Source of the DNA: Nitrospirota bacterium
Lineage (GTDB): Bacteria > Nitrospirota_A > Leptospirillia > Leptospirillales > Leptospirillaceae
NCBI GenBank assembly: GCA_021802325.1
Contig: JAKAAM010000015.1
Coordinates: 1-19,875 of the forward strand
DNA length: 19,875 nt
Direction: 5' to 3'
The notes under the pieces: generated by a model
The model's input: the letters and a program-made list of their open reading frames with translations, nothing else
Databases searched by the model: none
Told to the model about the DNA's origin: nothing
Part shown: piece after piece, positions 9,165-15,247 of the stretch
Numbering within the stretch: the stretch's first letter is position 1
Layout of the letters: the number at the start of each line of letters is the position of its first letter
Translations under genes and position numbers: made by a program

Positions 9165-9362
9165 ATGGATTGCCAGCGTTGTCACGGGAAAATGATCGAG
9201 GAAGAGTTCAGTGACATCAAGGATGATTCGGGCTATTTGAACTTTCGCGGGTGGCGCTGCCTCCTCTGCGGAGAGATCGTGGATTCCGTCATCCTGTCCA
9301 ACAGGATGAACCGACCTTCACCGATTGTGAGCCGAAACAGAAAGATAATGGCGTACCACTAA
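9165..9362 (+). CDS. Small zinc-ribbon-like CxxC protein
   Basis: A 65-residue protein with two CxxC pairs, Cys3/Cys6 and Cys32/Cys35, separated by 25 residues, as expected for one structural zinc ribbon. The second pair sits in the segment FRGWRCLLCGEIVDSVIL and is followed by NR and a basic tail. ATG 9165 is chosen because AAGGAGG at 9152-9158 is six bases before it; the frame opens further upstream, but that would run past the predicted sigma-54 transcription start. I recall similar short proteins of unknown function in Nitrospirota and Deltaproteobacteria. Its gene is first behind the sigma-54 promoter and next to an Fe-S carrier gene, so a regulatory or metal-related role is possible but unproven. 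Confidence 0.75.
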   Translation: MDCQRCHGKMIEEEFSDIKDDSGYLNFRGWRCLLCGEIVDSVILSNRMNRPSPIVSRNRKIMAYH

Positions 9363-9378
9363 ATTGAATTGTTCGAAA

Positions 9379-9401
9379 CCGGCGGGATTTTCTCCTGCCG
9401 G
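9379..9401 (+). other. Intergenic RNA hairpin between zinc-ribbon and erpA genes
   Basis: CCGGCGGGA (9379-9387) pairs with TCCTGCCGG (9393-9401) over nine positions, one a G-U pair, with a five-base loop. A smaller GGGGA-AAC-TCCCC hairpin follows at 9413-9425. Neither is followed by a run of T, so they look like mRNA processing or stability elements or weak terminators rather than a full intrinsic terminator. Confidence 0.5.
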
Positions 9402-9460
9402 CTGCATTCATCGGGGAAACTCCCCGCTGTACATATCTATTCCCCAGGAGGATCGATACA

Positions 9461-9784
9461 ATGATTACAATGAGTGAAAAGGCTGTCGAAAAGGTGAACG
9501 AGTATCTCAAGTCTGAGAACAAGGAAGGATATGGTCTTCGCGTCTATGTCTCCGGTGGCGGATGTCACGGATTCCAGTACGGCATGTCTTTTGAGGAAGC
9601 TCCAGGCGAAATGGATCAGATCGTCGAGGAGTCCGGCGTGAAGCTCTTCATCGATGCCCAGAGCTACCCCCTCCTTTCCGGGGCGACTGTCGATTATGTT
9701 GAAAACCTTTACGGATCAGGTTTTGCCATCAAGAACCCGAATGCGAAGTCTTCCTGCGGATGCGGAAGCTCCTTTTCCGTCTGA
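9461..9784 (+). CDS. erpA: A-type iron-sulfur cluster carrier (ErpA/IscA family)
   Basis: A 107-residue HesB/IscA-type protein that carries Fe-S clusters from the assembly scaffold to target apoproteins. The three conserved cysteines are Cys35 in GGGCHGFQYG and Cys99 and Cys101 in SCGCGSSF. ATG 9461 has AGGAGG at 9446-9451, nine bases upstream. The gene lies 98 bp behind the small zinc-ribbon gene and is probably co-transcribed from the sigma-54 promoter. ErpA, IscA and the nif-linked IscA are hard to separate by motif alone, so the symbol is a best guess. If a NifA-type protein controls the promoter, a nif-associated IscA would be the better description. A strong terminator lies just downstream. 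Confidence 0.9.
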   Translation: MITMSEKAVEKVNEYLKSENKEGYGLRVYVSGGGCHGFQYGMSFEEAPGEMDQIVEESGVKLFIDAQSYPLLSGATVDYVENLYGSGFAIKNPNAKSSCGCGSSFSV

Positions 9785-10410
9785 TCCCCGGAATACGTTC
9801 GGGCCCACTGCCGCGAGGCCCTGTCTTCGGACGGGGTCTCGTTTTTTTTTCTTTTCTGGGACTCTTGACTTCTTTTCCCTTCGCAGATGCGCGAGCGGTC
9901 CCTGACACCCGTTGTTCCCCGATTGTGACGCTTGTTGGATATGTGGAGCAATACAGCCGTCCGTCGCAGCCCTTCCCGGAGGCGCTGCGGATCGGAAGAG
10001 CCCTCCTTGGCGCCTCCCGAAAGTCCCGTCTTCCCCTTTATATGCTTGTCGCCCTGGCGCAGGAAGAATCCTCATTTAATCCTGAAGCTGTCAACGAGGC
10101 CTCCCAGGATTACGGGCTATTCCAAATTCATTATCCATTCTGGAAAAAGTATTTCAGAAAACGGGTCGGAGGAAACGATCGCCGGGTGCGTAGGGCCGAC
10201 ATCATGAGGGTTGAGGTCAATGCGCATATGGCCGCAGATATTCTGTCCTATGACCTGAAGCTCTCCGGCGGGGACGTGGTGCAGATGCTCGGGAGATACT
10301 CCGGTCGGACGGGCCGTTCCCATGAAAAATATATCCGGAACATCCTCCGGTACAGTCTTGCATTCAAAAAATATGAAAGTGCGGGGAAAGGTTCTTGTCG
10401 GGTACCCTGA
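9760..10410 (+). CDS. Lytic transglycosylase (SLT domain), exported
   Basis: A 216-residue protein with a soluble-lytic-transglycosylase fold. The catalytic Glu103 is in EESSFNP (the ES-x-F-x-P motif), followed by DYGLFQIH at 117-124. Such enzymes cleave peptidoglycan to 1,6-anhydromuropeptides. The N-terminus looks like a signal peptide: basic residues, hydrophobic LVFFSFLGLL at 27-36, and a likely cut after ADARA (residue 46). ATG 9760 overlaps erpA by 25 bp and has no good ribosome-binding site. No other ATG or GTG would keep the signal peptide; TTG 9865 would shorten it badly. An intrinsic terminator (9814-9850) falls within codons 19-31. The gene ends 4 bp from the convergent diguanylate cyclase gene. 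Confidence 0.85.
   Translation: MRKLLFRLIPGIRSGPLPRGPVFGRGLVFFSFLGLLTSFPFADARAVPDTRCSPIVTLVGYVEQYSRPSQPFPEALRIGRALLGASRKSRLPLYMLVALAQEESSFNPEAVNEASQDYGLFQIHYPFWKKYFRKRVGGNDRRVRRADIMRVEVNAHMAADILSYDLKLSGGDVVQMLGRYSGRTGRSHEKYIRNILRYSLAFKKYESAGKGSCRVP
9814..9850 (+). terminator. Intrinsic terminator after erpA, inside the transglycosylase 5' coding region
   Basis: CGAGGCCCTGTC (9814-9825) pairs with GACGGGGTCTCG (9830-9841) over twelve positions, two of them G-U, around a stable UUCG tetraloop, followed by nine T (9842-9850). It is 30 bases after the erpA stop and overlaps codons for the signal peptide of the next gene. Confidence 0.9.
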
Positions 10411-10414
10411 GTCG

Positions 10415-11761
10415 CTAGCGGGCGTGCACTCTGTCCCGGCCACCGTGTTTTGCTTCATACATCATCCGGTCGGCCAATGGGATGAGATCCGTTTCTCGGG
10501 ACACATCCTCCGGGAATGTGGCGATTCCGATACTCAAGGTGATTTTGCCCGCAACCGGGTGGACAAGTTTCTTTACGGAATTCCGAATTCTTTCCGCGAT
10601 CTGGACGGCGCGCGCCTTTCCGAGGCCGGGAAGAATGACGACGAACTCTTCGCCCCCATACCGTCCAAAGCCATCTCCGGATCGAAGAGCTTTCCCGATC
10701 GCTCCCGTGACATCGACGAGGACTGAATCGCCGACCCCGTGGCCATAGGTATCGTTGACCTGTTTGAAATGGTCAATGTCCAGCATGAGAACCGACAGGG
10801 AATCATGATTGGCGCGGGCATTCTGGTAAGAGAAGTTGAGGAAGGCATCAAGGGAGTCCCGGTTTAAAATCTTTGTCAGGGAATCGTGCTCCGCTTTTCT
10901 CTTGAGGACAAGCCGATGCGCGAAAAGGGCGTGGCTGGTCTGGAGGACGGGGGCTGACAGTTCCAGGGCATTTTGAAATTCGGTTTCAGGGATCGGGTTG
11001 TTGGGGGGGAAGGGCGGGGGAAAAATCAGAAGGAAAGGGATTGTGGATGAAGCCCCCTGGATCAGTTTGAAAACGACGACCCTGTTGGATGCCGTTAATG
11101 GAAGATGGGCGATCCCTGTTTTTTCCGGGTCGAGATCGTCGAAGTATCCTGTTTTGGCGGTGAGGATGGCTCTCAGGGACTCGGTGAGAGGGAAGGAATC
11201 GTCCTCCTTGAAGAGATTTTCCGGGTCGGACGTTCGAATCGTTATCAACCGGGTTCTTGTGCGTGACTCGCAATAGGCGACGGCGGAGGCAGAAAGAAGA
11301 GTCCGGAGAGACTGGCAAATCAGGGATTCGTAAGGAATGGCCCGTTCCAGGGGAATCAGATTCGTCAGACTCTGAGCGAAGGCTCTGTACCGGTTGAAGA
11401 TAGCCATGAACTGGGTTTTTGATGCGACCTGTTCTGCGAGAAGGGAGATAATCGAAAAGGAAATCCTTGGCCACGGAGTCCCTGCGGGAGAGGGAATGTC
11501 GGGTAACGAATCATCCATTGCGAGATGGGTGAAGCTGTCAGGAGGGATGTCCTCGATGCGGGAGACGATCGGAATCCCGTCCATGTCCGCGACGATCAGG
11601 ATATCGGGGGTGGGGGCGGGGTCCACGATGCCGGTCAGGATCACGTTGCGATCTGAAAACTGCATCAGGGTCTGGACTATGGAATCCCACCTGTCTCGAG
11701 AAATGTCCCTCGGACGGATCAGCAGAATCCTGCATGGAACTTTCGAATGGTCAGCCATCAT
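10415..11761 (-). CDS. Diguanylate cyclase (GGDEF domain) with N-terminal sensory region
   Basis: A 448-residue protein that should make c-di-GMP from two GTP. The GGDEF domain occupies about residues 290-448: DSLTKILNR at 293-301, metal-binding DIDHFKQVND near 328-337, and the active site GGEEF at 369-373. An inhibitory I-site RSGD (360-363) lies five residues before it, so product inhibition is likely. Residues about 1-105 and 110-285 form an unassigned N-terminal domain and a GAF-like region; no membrane segments are evident. The frame extends to 11968, but that extension is Pro/Phe-rich, low in coding character, and has no homologous feel. ATG 11761 (or ATG 11758) has AGGA just upstream and is preferred. 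Its signal is unknown. Confidence 0.92.
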   Translation of the reverse strand: MMADHSKVPCRILLIRPRDISRDRWDSIVQTLMQFSDRNVILTGIVDPAPTPDILIVADMDGIPIVSRIEDIPPDSFTHLAMDDSLPDIPSPAGTPWPRISFSIISLLAEQVASKTQFMAIFNRYRAFAQSLTNLIPLERAIPYESLICQSLRTLLSASAVAYCESRTRTRLITIRTSDPENLFKEDDSFPLTESLRAILTAKTGYFDDLDPEKTGIAHLPLTASNRVVVFKLIQGASSTIPFLLIFPPPFPPNNPIPETEFQNALELSAPVLQTSHALFAHRLVLKRKAEHDSLTKILNRDSLDAFLNFSYQNARANHDSLSVLMLDIDHFKQVNDTYGHGVGDSVLVDVTGAIGKALRSGDGFGRYGGEEFVVILPGLGKARAVQIAERIRNSVKKLVHPVAGKITLSIGIATFPEDVSRETDLIPLADRMMYEAKHGGRDRVHAR

Positions 11762-11977
11762 CTGTTCCTGGTTCCCCGCTGATGAGTTGAGGGAAGGAGG
11801 TGGTCTAAAAGGGCGGAAGTCTACTCCTGGAAAGGCTAACACAAGAACTGGCAAAAGAAAATATTCTTCCTTCGCCGGGGCGGGAAGAAAATTGCTCGAA
11901 AAATTGAAAGAAGGCTGGAATGGTGAATCGGTTTTGCTTTGAAACGGTGGAGGATCGGGACCTTTCAAAAGCCGGTT
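11762..11977. other. Intergenic region between flavoprotein and diguanylate cyclase genes
   Basis: This 216-bp gap lies between two minus-strand genes. I found no convincing promoter pair, terminator hairpin or small gene. The in-frame upward extension of the cyclase frame covers it but is judged non-coding. Confidence 0.5.
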
Positions 11978-13357
11978 TCAGAAGGAATCAGTCATCTCTT
12001 CCACGACATATTTGACTATTTCAGCCATGGTCGGGTGAATGTGGAGGATCCGCTGGTACTGGTCGATCGTGGCCGAGAACCCGATGGCTACGGTGAGCAG
12101 GTGGATCAGATCCGATGCGCCGGCTCCATACATTTCGGCTCCGAGAATTTCCCGGGTTTTTTTATCGGCTACGATTTTCAGGGCCCCGTCGGTCTGACGA
12201 TTCACGATGGCTTTACCGAGATCGGAAAAGGGAAGGTATCCCGTGATGGTTGGGATGTGCAGGGCATGGGCCTGAAGCTCCGTCAGGCCGACCCGGGCAA
12301 ACTCGGGATCGGAAAAAATGGCGGTGGGGACGGCACGGTCCTCGATCTTTTTCGGAAGGGCCGATGCGGCGTTGAACCCGGCAATCTCACCATGGTATGT
12401 GGCAAGATTCAGGACTGGCAGAGCTCCTGTGACGTCACCCGCGGCAAATATCCGGGGATTGGACGTGCGGAGCCATGGGTCAACCCGGATGGCCCGGTGG
12501 TGGGAAAGATGGACCTCGGCGGCCAAGGGATTCAGATTATCCAAATCCGGCCGGCGCCCTGTGGCGCAAAGAACCCGATCGGCCTCCAGCCGCAAAGATT
12601 TGTCACCGATCTTCCCATGCAGGACAGGTCTGTCCGCCGACTCCTCGAAGTGTTCCGAGCGAAATCCAAGATGGACGGTCAGCCCTCTCTTTGCCAGGGC
12701 GGCCAGGTAACCCTCTTCAATCCGGATATCCACGTCGGGATTCCATCGGGACGAGATTTCAACGACGGTGACCTTCACTCCCATCATGGAAAGATATTGT
12801 CCCAGCTCCAGGCCAACGGGTCCGGCTCCCAGGACAATGACCGATTCCGGGAGGGTTTCAAGTTCCAGAACGTCGTCGGATGTCAGTGTCCATTTTCCGG
12901 TGAGGCCCGGGATATCGGGGATCTTCGGAAGCGAGCCCGTCGCTATCACCGCCCGTTCGAAATGCACAATCTGATGGCCCACCTGGGCGGTTTCGGGAGT
13001 GAGAAAGCTCACAGGCTCCTCGACCAGCGTGATTCCCGGGATCCCGTCGATGCTTCCGCGTGCTGAATCGGCCATTTCGGCAATCATCCGATTTTTCATG
13101 CGGATGATTGCGGGAAGATCGAAGGAGAAGGTTCCGGCATGGTCGATCCCAAGGTCGGCGAGTTCGGCTTTCGCGGCATAAAGCTCGTGGGCTGATCGGA
13201 GAAGGGCCTTGGAGGGCATGCACCCCTTCAGGATGCAAAGTCCACCGAAGGGAGGAGTGGAGGCAATCAGGACCTCCCGACCAAGTCGTGCGGCTTCACG
13301 CGCCGCATATCGACCAGCAGAACCCGCTCCGATGACAAGAACCTGAACCTTCTTCAC
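11978..13357 (-). CDS. Class I pyridine nucleotide-disulfide oxidoreductase, dihydrolipoamide dehydrogenase-like
   Basis: A 459-residue FAD flavoprotein. It has the N-terminal FAD site VIGAGSAGRYAA (9-20), the redox disulfide Cys41-ILKG-Cys46 followed by PSK, and the NAD(P) site VLGAGPVGLELG ending in VVE, where the acidic residue suggests NADH over NADPH. It also has the second FAD motif IFAAGDV and the dimer-interface catalytic pair His441/Glu446 in HIHPTMAE. This matches dihydrolipoamide dehydrogenase architecture. The CILKGC version of the disulfide differs from the usual CLNxGC, and no lipoyl-complex genes are adjacent, so the substrate is open. It lacks the N-terminal metal-binding domain and C-terminal vicinal cysteines of mercuric reductase. 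Start is GTG 13357 with AGAGG upstream. Confidence 0.88.
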   Translation of the reverse strand: MKKVQVLVIGAGSAGRYAAREAARLGREVLIASTPPFGGLCILKGCMPSKALLRSAHELYAAKAELADLGIDHAGTFSFDLPAIIRMKNRMIAEMADSARGSIDGIPGITLVEEPVSFLTPETAQVGHQIVHFERAVIATGSLPKIPDIPGLTGKWTLTSDDVLELETLPESVIVLGAGPVGLELGQYLSMMGVKVTVVEISSRWNPDVDIRIEEGYLAALAKRGLTVHLGFRSEHFEESADRPVLHGKIGDKSLRLEADRVLCATGRRPDLDNLNPLAAEVHLSHHRAIRVDPWLRTSNPRIFAAGDVTGALPVLNLATYHGEIAGFNAASALPKKIEDRAVPTAIFSDPEFARVGLTELQAHALHIPTITGYLPFSDLGKAIVNRQTDGALKIVADKKTREILGAEMYGAGASDLIHLLTVAIGFSATIDQYQRILHIHPTMAEIVKYVVEEMTDSF

Positions 13358-13609
13358 GCATCAACCTCTTTGTGTAAAGGGGGAACGGATATGGCACCTT
13401 CCCTGATTCTAACCGAATAGGGAAAGCAATGCACCGATCCATTTCAGGGGGTCCGAATGAAGGAATTCATCCCTTGTTGAGGAATAAAAATCGACAATTG
13501 GCTTTTTTGTGATCAAGTATTGCGTTTTTTTTGTCCAACGTGTAGTCTTTGACTCAACGAGGAGTGCGGAGCTGTATCCGGCATCCAGCAGGCAGGGAAA
13601 AAGATATGC

Positions 13610-13627
13610 GAAGACAAGGGCGTCTTC
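13610..13627 (+). promoter_or_regulatory. Candidate antiterminator hairpin in glnA leader
   Basis: GAAGAC (13610-13615) is perfectly complementary to GTCTTC (13622-13627) across a six-base loop. The right half is also part of the left arm of the terminator at 13617-13650, so the two structures exclude each other. Confidence 0.4.
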
Positions 13628-13656
13628 ATGACAGGTCATGAAGATGCCCTTTTTTT
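13617..13656 (+). terminator. Intrinsic terminator in glnA leader (possible attenuator)
   Basis: A 15-bp stem, left arm from 13617 (AGGGCGTCTTCATGA) and right arm ending at 13650, has one G-U pair and a four-base loop, and is followed by seven T (13650-13656). No plus-strand gene lies upstream that it could serve, and glnA begins 66 bases later. It may be a glnA attenuator or the 3' end of a small RNA. Confidence 0.8.
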
Positions 13657-13669
13657 GTGTTCCGGGCGC

Positions 13670-13691
13670 GGCGCCTTTTGTTAAAGGTGCC
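13670..13691 (+). other. Second hairpin in glnA 5' leader
   Basis: GGCGCCTTT (13670-13678) pairs with AAAGGTGCC (13683-13691), nine positions with one G-U and a TGTT loop. It ends 17 bases before the glnA Shine-Dalgarno (AGGAGAG, 13709-13715) and could shape translation or mRNA stability. Confidence 0.55.
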
Positions 13692-13722
13692 ATTATCCAC
13701 AATTCTTTAGGAGAGTTAACGA

Positions 13723-15132
13723 ATGACCCCGAAAGAAGTTCTGGACTATGCGAAGAAAAACAACGTGCAGATTATCGACATCAAGTTCGCCGACCTGCTT
13801 GGTACCTGGCAACACTATTCCATGACATCTCATCAGCTGACGGAAGAGCTGTTCGAAGAGGGAATCGGTTTTGACGGGTCCAGTATCCGCGGGTTCCAGA
13901 CCATCAATGAGTCCGACATGCTTCTTCTGCCGGATTCCAAGTCGGCCTTCCTCGATCCGTTTACCCAGGTTCCGACGCTCTCCCTGATTGCCAACATCAA
14001 GGATCCGATTTCCGGCGAATCCTATGCCAAGGATCCGCGTTATATCGCTCAGCGGGCGGAGAATTACCTCAAGAAGCTCGCGGATATTTCCTATTGGGGT
14101 CCTGAATGTGAGTTCTTCGTTTTCGACGATGTTCGTTACGGCTCAGGGTCCAACTTCTCCCACCATTCCGTCGATTCGATCGAGGGGACCTGGAACACGG
14201 GTCGGGAAGAGGAGCCGAACCTGGGATACAAGGTGCGCCACAAGGAAGGATACTTCCCTGTGCCTCCGACCGACTCTCTCCAGGATCTTCGAAGCGAGAT
14301 GGTCCTGACCATGGAGCAAGTCGGTATCCGTTGCGATGCCCATCATCATGAGGTCTCCACCGCAGGCCAGTGCGAAATCGCCATGCGCTTCGACACTCTC
14401 ACCAAGATGGCCGACAACGTCATGAAGTACAAATATGTGGTGAAAAACACGGCCTTCAAATACGGGAAGACCGCGACCTTCATGCCCAAGCCGCTCTTTC
14501 AGGACAACGGGTCCGGAATGCATGTTCACCAGAGCCTCTGGAAGGCCGGGAAGAACCTCTTCTATCAGAAGGGCGGATACGGGGACATTTCCGAGCTCTG
14601 CCGCCACTACATCGGGGGTCTGATCCACCACGCCCCGGCGCTTCTGGCTTTTATCGCCCCGACAACCAACTCTTACCGCAGGCTTGTGCCCGGGTACGAG
14701 GCTCCGATCAACCTCATGTATTCAAAACGGAACCGTTCGGCCTGCGTTCGGATCCCGATGTATTCGAAGAGCGAGAAGGCCAAGCGGATCGAGTTTCGGA
14801 CGCCCGATCCCAGCAGCAACCCTTACCTCGTCTTTTCGGCTCTTCTGATGGCCGGTCTCGACGGGATCGAAAGAAAGCTCGAGCCTCCGGCTCCGCTCGA
14901 CAAGGATCTTTACGAGCTTTCCGATCGGGAGAAGAAGAAGATCAAGCAGATGCCGGGTAGCCTCGATGCAGCCCTTGCAGCCCTCGAGAAGGATCATGAG
15001 TTCCTTCTGAAGGGGGGTGTCTTCACGCCGGAATTGATCGAGACATGGATCAGCCTGAAGACCAAGCGGGAAGTGGATGCCGTCCGTCTCCGGCCTCATC
15101 CGCACGAGTTCTTCCTTTACTTTGACGTCTAG
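13723..15132 (+). CDS. glnA: Glutamine synthetase, type I (GSI-beta)
   Basis: GlnA makes glutamine from glutamate, ammonia and ATP and is the main ammonium-assimilating enzyme. The 469-residue length is that of the enterobacterial GSI subunit (a dodecamer). Active-site blocks are FDGSSIRGFQ, PECEFFVF (metal-binding glutamates), NGSGMHVHQSL and RIEFRTPDPSSNPYL. Tyr397 in DLYELSDRE aligns with the adenylylation tyrosine of GSI-beta, so covalent control by an adenylyltransferase (GlnE) with PII is likely, though those genes are not in the window. ATG 13723 has AGGAGAG seven bases upstream. The leader carries an attenuator-like structure, and a NifA-type activator gene follows, which points to nitrogen control of the locus. 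Confidence 0.97.
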   Translation: MTPKEVLDYAKKNNVQIIDIKFADLLGTWQHYSMTSHQLTEELFEEGIGFDGSSIRGFQTINESDMLLLPDSKSAFLDPFTQVPTLSLIANIKDPISGESYAKDPRYIAQRAENYLKKLADISYWGPECEFFVFDDVRYGSGSNFSHHSVDSIEGTWNTGREEEPNLGYKVRHKEGYFPVPPTDSLQDLRSEMVLTMEQVGIRCDAHHHEVSTAGQCEIAMRFDTLTKMADNVMKYKYVVKNTAFKYGKTATFMPKPLFQDNGSGMHVHQSLWKAGKNLFYQKGGYGDISELCRHYIGGLIHHAPALLAFIAPTTNSYRRLVPGYEAPINLMYSKRNRSACVRIPMYSKSEKAKRIEFRTPDPSSNPYLVFSALLMAGLDGIERKLEPPAPLDKDLYELSDREKKKIKQMPGSLDAALAALEKDHEFLLKGGVFTPELIETWISLKTKREVDAVRLRPHPHEFFLYFDV

Positions 15133-15157
15133 TTTTTGGATGGAAGCTTTCGGCAAT

Positions 15158-15186
15158 GGGGCCGCCGGTTTTTGAATCCGGGCCCC
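15158..15186 (+). other. GC-rich hairpin after glnA
   Basis: GGGGCC (15158-15163) pairs with GGCCCC (15181-15186), and an inner CGG/CCG continues the stem past a two-base bulge. No T run follows. It may help 3'-end stability of the glnA message ahead of the true terminator. Confidence 0.45.
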
Positions 15187-15201
15187 TGACATGATTCGGA
15201 G

Positions 15202-15237
15202 GGCCTGGACACGATGTTCTGTTCAGGCCTTTTTTTT
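15202..15237 (+). terminator. Intrinsic terminator between glnA and the NifA-type gene
   Basis: GGCCTGGACA (15202-15211) pairs with TGTTCAGGCC (15220-15229), ten positions with one G-U and an eight-base loop, followed by eight T (15230-15237). The T run ends directly at the GGTGGAG ribosome-binding site of the next gene. Confidence 0.87.
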
Positions 15238-15247
15238 GGTGGAGACT

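Larger units (their letters stand above)
13358..13722. other. Divergent intergenic region upstream of glnA
   Basis: This 365-bp region lies between the minus-strand flavoprotein gene and plus-strand glnA. It is rich in T runs near 13505-13535 and contains an attenuator-like set of hairpins at 13610-13691, listed separately. Several short stems (AGTC/GACT near 13546, GCTG/CAGC near 13572-13588) suggest a structured leader. On the minus strand a TAGAAT hexamer (13406-13411) could be a -10 for the flavoprotein gene but has no good -35. No clear promoter for glnA was found. The open frame on the minus strand here is not credible as a gene. Confidence 0.5.

Noticed and set aside
11762..11968. N-terminal extension of the diguanylate cyclase to 11968
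   Set aside because: The extra 69 residues are Pro/Phe-rich with no domain, while ATG 11761/11758 has a ribosome-binding site and begins a sensible protein.
11978..13357. Mercuric reductase identity for the flavoprotein
   Set aside because: It lacks the N-terminal heavy-metal domain and the C-terminal cysteine pair, and has the His-x-His-Pro-Thr end of lipoamide dehydrogenase-like proteins.
13430..13435. TGCACC half-site resembling an NtrC site upstream of glnA
   Set aside because: No partnering inverted half at the required spacing.
13579..13594. Possible sigma-54 promoter for glnA (GG-N10-GC spacing)
   Set aside because: Only GGCA and the GC match; the T residues of the -12 TTGC and the T of TGGC are missing, so it is below what I would call.
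13409..13702. Minus-strand 97-codon open frame in the glnA upstream region
   Set aside because: It runs through the terminator and leader hairpins, has no recognisable domain, and its composition does not look coding.
13480..13722. Known glutamine riboswitch or glnA RNA motif
   Set aside because: I could not see the conserved core segments of the cyanobacterial-type glutamine aptamer; the leader structure is reported only as an unclassified attenuator candidate.
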